This document shows, one piece after another, positions 32,958 to 37,997 of a stretch of DNA of 37,997 nt (its first letter is position 1; each line of letters begins with the position of its first letter). Below the pieces are notes generated by a model. That model had not been told where the DNA came from, did no database searches, and saw only the letters and a list, made by a program, of their open reading frames with translations. The position numbers were made by a program, and so were the translations under genes. Origin of the DNA: Candidatus Methanomethylicota archaeon (lineage in GTDB: Archaea; Thermoproteota; Methanomethylicia; Culexarchaeales; Culexarchaeaceae); NCBI GenBank assembly GCA_020833005.1, contig JAJHRD010000012.1, positions 1 through 37,997 on the forward strand, written 5' to 3'.

Positions 32958-33740
32958 ATGGTGATGGTTGAGGTAAATCAAAACCTAATAAGGAAGAACA
33001 TCACTGGTGGAAGACTTCAAATGGTTTATAGAATGCTTGAAGAGGATTTGGAAATACAAACACTACTGAAGATGTCAAATATAATGGCTGTGGGTAGGAT
33101 GAGGTATAATGATCATGGACCAGTACACTCAAGAATAACCTCGGGAACTGCACTGGAAATACTGAGGATAATTGGGAAGTATAGGAAGCCAAACATGATC
33201 TCAGATCATGGAATGGAAATGGAAGATGCGGAGATAGTGGTATTGCTTGGCGCATACCTACATGATATTGGAAACTCCATACATAGAATACAACACCCAC
33301 AACATGGATGCTACATAGTCGACGCACCACTAAACAGAATACTTGGAAAAGTTTACAGTAGAATTGAAGATAGAGTTAAAGTTAAATGTGAAGTGCTACA
33401 CTGCATATACTCAAGCGATGATGAAATACAATGCTTAAGCCTTGAAGCTGGCGTAGTTAAAGTTGCAGATGGACTAGACATGGCTGAGGGGAGGGCTAGA
33501 ATACCATACGATTTGGGAAAGAGGGATATACATGCACTATCAGCACTGGCAATAAAGAGGGTTGAAGTAAGCGAGGGGGGATCAAAACCATTAAAGATAA
33601 GGGTTTACATGGAAAATCCAGCTGGAATATTCCAAGTTCAAAACGTTCTAATGAAGAAGATAGCTACATCTGGAATTGGAGACTTAATTGAACTAACAGC
33701 ACTGGACATGAATGGAAGGGTTATTATGGGAGGGAGCTAG
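32958..33740 (+). CDS. HD-domain phosphohydrolase
   Basis: 260 residues. Metal ligands are visible as DHGPVH (52-57), LHDIGNSIH (H102, D103) and VKVADGLDMAEG (the last Asp), the order of an HD domain. ISDHGMEMEDAE follows the first box. The C-terminal part (residues 190-260) is an added alpha/beta domain with a VYMENPAGIFQVQNVL segment. HD enzymes hydrolyse nucleotides, cyclic dinucleotides or other phosphoesters; the substrate is not evident. ATG 32958. Its last 17 bases overlap the convergent threonine synthase-type gene. Confidence 0.88.
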   Translation: MVMVEVNQNLIRKNITGGRLQMVYRMLEEDLEIQTLLKMSNIMAVGRMRYNDHGPVHSRITSGTALEILRIIGKYRKPNMISDHGMEMEDAEIVVLLGAYLHDIGNSIHRIQHPQHGCYIVDAPLNRILGKVYSRIEDRVKVKCEVLHCIYSSDDEIQCLSLEAGVVKVADGLDMAEGRARIPYDLGKRDIHALSALAIKRVEVSEGGSKPLKIRVYMENPAGIFQVQNVLMKKIATSGIGDLIELTALDMNGRVIMGGS

Positions 33741-34926
33741 CATCCCTGGGGAGTAATGGAAGTTTCGAAACGTCCAAGTCATATAAGTCTAGATACTTCA
33801 AACCACTACCAGTAAAGTATAGTAGAATCCTATCGGAGGGGTCGAAGAGCCCTTCATTGGCAATATGCTTCAAAGCAGCATGGGAAGCTGCAGCTTCAGG
33901 GCAAATGAAGAATCCACGTCTAGCTAGAATCTTCATGGATTCAATTATCTCATCATCACCCACAGCCAATGCGAAGCCACCACTATCCCTAATAGCCCTC
34001 AAAATTAGGTAGCTTGCATATGGTTTTGGAACTCTAAGTCCAGCTGCAATGGTATTTGCGTTAGGCCAAGCCTCAGAAACTTCAGGGGCACCATCCATGA
34101 AAGCCTTAACTAGAGGCATACATCCAGTGGATTGAACTAGAATGAGCCTTGGAGCCCTCTCAATCCATCCAAGCTCGATGAGTTCATTAAACCCCTTCCA
34201 AAGCCCAATAACACCCTCACCACCACCAGTTGGGAATATTATGGCTTCAGGTGGATCCCAATCAAATTGCTCAGAAATCTCATATGCCATAAGCTTATAA
34301 CCCTCAAACCTATAAGGCTGCTTATTAGTGGAAACATCAAACCACCCATACTTATCCCTAAGCCTAGAAACTATTGATGCACAATCATTTATCAATCCAT
34401 CAACCAGATACACCCTAGCACCCATATAAACACACTCCCTCAAAGTGCTTATGGGAGCATCCTTAGGCATGAATGTGTAAACCTCCAAACCAGCCCTAGA
34501 ACCATAAGCTGAAAGGGCTGCAGCAGCATTACCAGCACTGGGAATTGCAACTTTCGAGACGCCCAAACTCCTCAAAACTGAGACTGCAAGGGCCATACCC
34601 CTAGCCTTAAAAGTTCCAGTGGGGAGTCTACCATCATCCTTAAATGAGACGTTATGGAAGCCATAGGCAATATCCCCATCAAGATTAACGATAGGAGTAA
34701 AAGGTTCACCAAGAGAAACTATATCGCTGGAGCTCTTAAGAGGCGTAAACTCCAAATACTTCCAGAAACTATCAAACCTACCAGCAAAAACATCCCTACC
34801 AAAACCAATCCTAGAGAAATCATACTTGTAAAGCAGAGCACCACCACACTTAAAACAAACATTAATAGGCTTATCAGCAGGATAAACGGAGCCACAACCA
34901 CTACAAACAATAGTGGAATCCAGCAT
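33724..34926 (-). CDS. thrC: Threonine synthase-type PLP enzyme
   Basis: 400 residues from ATG 34926, which a TTATATATA element (about 34955-34963, minus strand) places as a leaderless start; a longer open frame reaches 35013. A zinc ribbon CSGC..CFKC (8-27) begins it, as in archaeal threonine synthases. LPTGTFKARG (101-110) holds the PLP lysine K107, with PSAGNAAAA and FPTGGGEG as phosphate and substrate loops. The usual PTGSFKDRG is changed at two positions, so a related lyase such as cysteate synthase is possible. The expected reaction is O-phosphohomoserine to threonine. Confidence 0.83.
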   Translation of the reverse strand: MLDSTIVCSGCGSVYPADKPINVCFKCGGALLYKYDFSRIGFGRDVFAGRFDSFWKYLEFTPLKSSSDIVSLGEPFTPIVNLDGDIAYGFHNVSFKDDGRLPTGTFKARGMALAVSVLRSLGVSKVAIPSAGNAAAALSAYGSRAGLEVYTFMPKDAPISTLRECVYMGARVYLVDGLINDCASIVSRLRDKYGWFDVSTNKQPYRFEGYKLMAYEISEQFDWDPPEAIIFPTGGGEGVIGLWKGFNELIELGWIERAPRLILVQSTGCMPLVKAFMDGAPEVSEAWPNANTIAAGLRVPKPYASYLILRAIRDSGGFALAVGDDEIIESMKILARRGFFICPEAAASHAALKHIANEGLFDPSDRILLYFTGSGLKYLDLYDLDVSKLPLLPRDASSLP

Positions 34927-35019
34927 TGAAATCACGATAAATGAATAAAACAAACAATATATATAACGGTTTCCCACAAATGAATATTCAAATACTCCAA
35001 CAACAATACACAATAATGT

Positions 35020-35289
35020 ATGGATAAAAGGGTAAGTTTAAGGGTAAATGAGGAATTATGGAGGAAAGCTAAGATCCTCGCAACCATAAGAGGTGTAACA
35101 CTGAAATCCATGATAGAAGAACTTTTAGAAAGAGAGATAGAAGCGGAGGAAATTCTGAAAGATGAAACAAGCATATCAGAAGAAGACATCAACCTCCTAA
35201 TGAAAAGGAGGATTGAGGGTAAGCACCCATTCACAATAATCAGCAATAAGAGTGCTGTGGAACTCGTGAGGGAGGTCAGAGGTCAATAA
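35020..35289 (+). CDS. Ribbon-helix-helix protein (antitoxin-like)
   Basis: 89 residues. KRVSLRVNEELWRKAKILATIRGVTLKSMIEELLEREI is a ribbon-helix-helix DNA-binding fold of the CopG/VapB sort. The C-terminal half (SISEEDINLLMKRRIEGKHPF) is the kind of region that neutralises a PIN toxin. ATG 35020. The usual toxin gene does not follow; instead the overlap region contains a short PIN-like remnant. A TGAATATTCA palindrome at 34981-34990 in the gap to thrC might be its operator. Confidence 0.75.
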   Translation: MDKRVSLRVNEELWRKAKILATIRGVTLKSMIEELLEREIEAEEILKDETSISEEDINLLMKRRIEGKHPFTIISNKSAVELVREVRGQ

Positions 35290-35368
35290 AACATACATTG
35301 ATGTTACGACAATATCATTTCCTAGTATTTATCATAAGGGAAAAGGTTATGGGTATTCAAGTAGTTAA
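35282..35368 (+). pseudogene. Possible remnant of a PIN-domain toxin
   Basis: A 28-codon open stretch, overlapping the antitoxin-like gene by eight bases, reads KTYIDVTTISFPSIYHKGK and ends at TAA 35366-35368. The YID..TIS.P pattern resembles the first strand and catalytic Asp of PIN toxins. There is no start codon at its head and no further PIN motif in any frame before the next gene at 35376. Probably a decayed vapC; it could also be coincidence. Confidence 0.35.
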
Positions 35369-35375
35369 TTCTTAA

Positions 35376-35789
35376 ATGGTAATTATGGTGAAGATAACCA
35401 TTAATGTTGATGATGATCTGTGGAGATTATTTAGCTTAATAGTAATGCGTGAAAGGGGGAGGGGGAAGAGGAATGAAGTTATCGTTGAGCTAATAAAGGA
35501 TTATGTTGAGCGAAGTGGCTTGCCTACTAATGAGAAACAACTTGAATATATTTTGCAAATTGAGGAGGAGAAGAAAGTTTTCCTGAAGATTAAAGACAAA
35601 CTTGCCAAAGACCCACAATATGATGGGAAGTATGTGGCAATATTCAAAGGCGCCATCGTGGGATGTGATGATGATAAAGGGAGGCTTGCTGAAAACGTAT
35701 ACAAGAAGTATGGATATGTTCCAATCTATATTGATAAAGTAGCTCCAGGAGAAAGGGTTGTGGAAGCACCATCACCAGAGCTTAAATGA
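35376..35789 (+). CDS. Ribbon-helix-helix protein with DUF5678-like C-terminal domain
   Basis: 137 residues. The first 50 residues (VKITINVDDDLWRLFSLIVMRERGRGKRNEVIVELIKDYVERSG) are a ribbon-helix-helix-like DNA-binding unit. A charged linker follows, and residues 85-125 (KYVAIFKGAIVGCDDDKGRLAENVYKKYGYVPIYI) match the DUF5678 style of short alpha/beta domain. Two such DNA-binding genes in a row suggest a defence or plasmid-derived island. ATG 35376 is used; ATG 35385 is an alternative. Family assignment is from memory. Confidence 0.65.
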   Translation: MVIMVKITINVDDDLWRLFSLIVMRERGRGKRNEVIVELIKDYVERSGLPTNEKQLEYILQIEEEKKVFLKIKDKLAKDPQYDGKYVAIFKGAIVGCDDDKGRLAENVYKKYGYVPIYIDKVAPGERVVEAPSPELK

Positions 35790-35889
35790 AAATACCCACT
35801 TACCCAAGAGCTGATTAATCTAAATGTAAATTTAATTCAAATAATGATTTGAAAATATACGAGTTGCTAGTTATTTGGTAGTTTTGAAG
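35790..35889. other. Gap between convergent genes
   Basis: One hundred AT-rich bases between the ribbon-helix-helix gene and the exported-protein gene on the other strand. I see no RNA gene, repeat or open frame of interest. Confidence 0.5.
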
Positions 35890-36375
35890 TCAGTTTGTGG
35901 AGACTTTATAGTTTATTATGCTGTTTGAGTTTAGTTTGGATAGTGTGAATGTGAATTCCATGCCATTTTTAGCTCCCTGCATACATATGATTATGTAGAT
36001 TGTGGATTTCCCAAGGATTATTGTTGTGAAATCATTTGGAGGCGTACAGCTTGGGTTTATACCTAAATCATACTCAAAACTTGAGCACCTAAAAACCTTA
36101 ACCCCACTAATACTTTTAACCGATAAACCATTAACACTTATGTCCATGAGCTTAATGGCTTCAACACCATCATTAACGATCTTAAATGTGAAAGTGCTTG
36201 TATTGCTTGACGGGTCATATGTGGAGTTTACGAGCTGAACACTTAAAGAGCCAACACCACCAAAACGATATGTATAAACTATGGAGTTAACCCAACCCAT
36301 AAGGGAGAATACGATAAGAGATAATGTTAAAAGTACACTAATAGAGTAGGGGATACTGAAAATTTTAAGGGTCAC
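35890..36375 (-). CDS. Membrane-anchored exported protein, pilin/archaellin-like layout
   Basis: 161 residues from GTG 36375. One hydrophobic N-terminal helix (about 9-30) is followed by a beta-rich Ser/Thr/Asn-rich extracellular domain (SLSVQLVNSTYDPSSNTSTFTFKIVNDG) with three cysteines. The arrangement is that of archaeal pilin-like or Ig-like surface proteins, but no clear class III peptidase site is visible. ACTATATAAAG at 36396-36406 lies 26 bases before GTG 36375, so this leaderless start is preferred over TTG 36396. It has a dense promoter region with a 16-bp palindrome. Confidence 0.65.
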   Translation of the reverse strand: MTLKIFSIPYSISVLLTLSLIVFSLMGWVNSIVYTYRFGGVGSLSVQLVNSTYDPSSNTSTFTFKIVNDGVEAIKLMDISVNGLSVKSISGVKVFRCSSFEYDLGINPSCTPPNDFTTIILGKSTIYIIICMQGAKNGMEFTFTLSKLNSNSIINYKVSTN

Positions 36376-36386
36376 ATGCAAAAATA

Positions 36387-36434
36387 TGGTAAACAACTAT
36401 ATAAAGCTTACCAAAAAATTGCATATATATGCAA
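36387..36434. promoter_or_regulatory. Operator-like promoter region of the exported-protein gene
   Basis: The TATA box (CTATATAAA, 36397-36405) lies inside the inverted repeat TGGTAA (36387-36392) / TTACCA (36408-36413). Six bases further upstream is TTGCATATATATGCAA (36419-36434), a perfect 16-bp palindrome. The layout is that of a promoter controlled by one or two dimeric regulators; the Lrp-like protein at 36897 is a candidate binder. Confidence 0.5.
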
Positions 36435-36581
36435 ACAATATAACAAAAATATATTGAAAAAGAGAGAAAATAGCAAGATATAAACAACAGAAATACATGA
36501 TATGCTTAAGAATTTGGAGTAATCTTGCAAGAGAAGCCAATAAAATAGTAAGATTTATATGTAAATTGGATGTAAATTTAA
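36435..36581. promoter_or_regulatory. AT-rich divergent intergenic region with a promoter for the secreted peptide
   Basis: GATTTATATGTAAA (36552-36565) is a TATA-like element about 26 bases before GTG 36582/ATG 36585. The rest of this 147-base stretch is A-rich with no open frame or obvious RNA; a loose inverted TGCTTAAG-type element near 36502 is not convincing. Confidence 0.5.
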
Positions 36582-36584
36582 GTG

Positions 36585-36833
36585 ATGGGCATGCAGAAAA
36601 CTGGAATCCTTGAAAGAAAAGCTCTAATACTATTAAGCCTAACAATACTAACACTAATACTGACAACAACATTAGCTACACCAACCCTAGCCAAAATGGA
36701 AGTGATATCGGTAGAAAAAGACGAGAATGGGAAAACTTGGGTTACAATAGCAATATATAATGGTAAGGGAAAACTCGTAAAAATAGTAAAATTTGATCCA
36801 CCGGGCTGGGATCCAGGATTTCCAAACGAATAG
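36585..36833 (+). CDS. Small secreted peptide with signal sequence
   Basis: 82 residues. ERKALILLSLTILTLILTTTLATPTLA is a classic signal peptide with a likely cleavage after TLA, leaving a mature peptide of about 46 residues (KMEVISVEKDENG, then WVTIAIYNGKGKLV and a PPGWDPGFPNE end) without cysteines. The TATA-like element at 36552-36565 suits a leaderless start at GTG 36582 or ATG 36585. It sits between the exported-protein gene and the Lrp-like regulator, 64 bases before it. I do not recognise a family. Signalling, adhesion or toxin roles are all possible and unproven. Confidence 0.6.
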   Translation: MGMQKTGILERKALILLSLTILTLILTTTLATPTLAKMEVISVEKDENGKTWVTIAIYNGKGKLVKIVKFDPPGWDPGFPNE

Positions 36834-36836
36834 ACT

Positions 36837-36879
36837 AGAGCATCTAGAGCTACCAGAGCCCGTTAGAGCATGTGAGAGC
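36837..36879 (+). repeat. Five AGAGC repeats at 9-10 bp spacing before the regulator gene
   Basis: AGAGC occurs at 36837, 36846, 36855, 36865 and 36875, giving steps of 9, 9, 10 and 10 bases, close to one DNA turn. The block fills the gap between the secreted-peptide stop and the regulator start and is GC-richer than its flanks. It could be a phased operator on DNA, or a structured or protein-binding element in the mRNA leader. Confidence 0.75.
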
Positions 36880-36896
36880 TATGGTGGTGAACTGAA

Positions 36897-37970
36897 GTGC
36901 AGGAACTCGATGAAATAGATTACAGGATACTTACAGCCTTAGGGAGAAATCCTTTAGCAACAATAACGGAGCTAAGTAAGGAAACTGGAGTTAATGTAAA
37001 AACTTTATCAAAAAGATTACAACAATTAATACAGAGTAAAGTAATACGTAGCATTTCAGCACAAATATCCCCATCTGCATTAGGACAAGAGCCAGTAATA
37101 ATATTCATGAATACAAAGTGGAAAAATGTACCGATAATCGAGAAAGTTGGAGAATTACATCCGTATACGAGGTTTAGTGTGAGGTGTCTTGGAGCATTCA
37201 ATGGTTTAATGAATATATTTATGATGCCCAAAAACAGTTTAGGATATTTATTAGAGCTTTTTGATAAGTTGCGCGAATTAGGCTTAATTGACGATTACAT
37301 ATACTTTACCTCTTTAGCTAAATGGATTTGGAGGGACAATGACTTCACATATTATGATGTGAAGAAGGATGAATGGACGTTCGATTGGGATGATTGGGGT
37401 AAATATGTGGAATCTTTGAAGGGACCAGCTGAATTAGAGGCATATCCACCATCAATACTACATAAGTTGGATAAATCTGATATGGTTTTACTGAGAGAGC
37501 TCAGCAAGAATGCTAGAGCTAAGTTTAAGGATTTAAGTGAGAAGCTTAAGATTCCGGAGTATCAGATTAGTAGGAGGATAAAGCTATATCTTGATAGTGG
37601 AATTATTGAGGGGTTCAGAGTATTGGTATATTCGAAGGCTTCAAACCTGTTTAACCAATTCATATTCAAATGTAGATGCCCGGTTGCTACGACAGCTAGA
37701 TTTGCAATGGCGGTTAAGAAGCTCCCCTTCCAATTAACATTCATGCCCACACAAGAAGGATTCACACTAATAATATTCCTACCACCATTGGGAGTCTCGT
37801 ATCTTGGTGAGATATTACAAAAGAATGTGGATGATGTGAAGCTCATGTGGGCAGATTATAGGACGAGCAGGAGATACTGGTTCTATGGGGAAACATTCAA
37901 GGATGGTGTTTGGCAAGCTGATAGGAAGATGCTCGTAGACGACATATTAATGGAGTTAAGGGTGAAGTGA
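36897..37970 (+). CDS. Double-HTH Lrp/AsnC-like transcriptional regulator
   Basis: 357 residues, about twice a normal Lrp. The first winged helix is ELDEIDYRILTALGRNP...TELSKETGVNVKTLSKRLQQL (2-45), followed by a RAM-like sensor region (66-140). A second one, HKLDKSDMVLLRELSKNARAKFKDLSEKLKIPEYQISRRI (about 188-230), is followed by a second alpha/beta domain. An aspartate/tryptophan-rich linker (WTFDWDDWGKYV) joins the halves. The GTG 36897 start has no clear TATA box, so the gene is probably read through from the secreted-peptide promoter. Likely local target: its own leader and the divergent exported-protein promoter. Confidence 0.82.
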   Translation: MQELDEIDYRILTALGRNPLATITELSKETGVNVKTLSKRLQQLIQSKVIRSISAQISPSALGQEPVIIFMNTKWKNVPIIEKVGELHPYTRFSVRCLGAFNGLMNIFMMPKNSLGYLLELFDKLRELGLIDDYIYFTSLAKWIWRDNDFTYYDVKKDEWTFDWDDWGKYVESLKGPAELEAYPPSILHKLDKSDMVLLRELSKNARAKFKDLSEKLKIPEYQISRRIKLYLDSGIIEGFRVLVYSKASNLFNQFIFKCRCPVATTARFAMAVKKLPFQLTFMPTQEGFTLIIFLPPLGVSYLGEILQKNVDDVKLMWADYRTSRRYWFYGETFKDGVWQADRKMLVDDILMELRVK

Positions 37971-37997
37971 AAAACAAACAATTAAAAATAATTTTTT

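Noticed and set aside
34981-34990. TGAATATTCA palindrome as a firm antitoxin operator
   Set aside because: Ten AT-rich bases are too short to call with confidence; noted only as a possibility in the gene entry.
35300-35371. Small frame beginning MLRQYHFL after the ribbon-helix-helix gene
   Set aside because: It is only 24 codons, without a binding site, and overlaps the PIN-like remnant in another phase.

Overview
The window reads as a chromosomal segment of a thermophilic TACK-type archaeon, close to Crenarchaeota or Methanomethylicia/Verstraetearchaeota-like lineages. The visible evidence is archaeal information genes (TBP, RpoK, ribosomal protein eS31, an Lhr-family helicase), a Sulfolobus-like aKMT lysine methyltransferase, a pyruvoyl SpeD, an ER-type (S26B) signal peptidase, low GC content, arginine coded mainly by AGG/AGA, and isoleucine often by ATA. 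Many genes appear leaderless: a TATA element centred about 22-27 bases before an ATG, GTG or TTG. Genes are packed tightly and several convergent pairs overlap at their stops. I found no rRNA, tRNA, CRISPR array or intact insertion sequence. The placement is inference from gene content; I could run no search.

Layout. Positions 1-2903 hold an operon tail, a TGS-domain GTPase, and an isoaspartyl peptidase/asparaginase with a zinc-ribbon partner. Positions 3001-8227 hold an unknown protein, a large HerA-type ATPase carrying a coiled coil and a 15-module zinc-knuckle array, a DUF1614 membrane protein and an Old Yellow Enzyme-type oxidoreductase. Positions 8220-12363 are sulfur and Fe-S metabolism: NifS-IscU on the minus strand diverging from SufS, a small unknown and an AlaX-like editing protein, followed by a MIP18/DUF59 protein. 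Positions 12422-20252 hold Lhr, eS31 (too short for most ORF callers), a metallo-beta-lactamase, a giant FtsX-like permease without its ATPase, signal peptidase and TBP.

Positions 20249-25462 hold pyrE, a site-2 protease, an acetyltransferase, pyroglutamyl peptidase, speD, rpoK, three small membrane proteins and aKMT. Positions 25563-27608 form a patch of uncharacterised small genes, two of which share a GIP-containing motif. Positions 27720-33740 are redox and central metabolism (Nfn/SudAB pair, malic enzyme, thioredoxin) plus DUF355, HIT and HD proteins. Positions 33724-37970 hold a threonine synthase-type enzyme, a ribbon-helix-helix gene followed by a decayed PIN-like remnant, a second ribbon-helix-helix protein, and a locus with a membrane-anchored exported protein, a tiny secreted peptide and a double-HTH Lrp-like regulator.

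Most promising for a second look: the HerA-coiled-coil-zinc-array protein; the peptide/regulator locus with a 16-bp palindrome and five AGAGC repeats at 9-10 bp steps; the dyad in the shared nifS/sufS promoter; the GIP-motif gene pair; and an Nfn small subunit whose nucleotide-binding glycine motif is altered.
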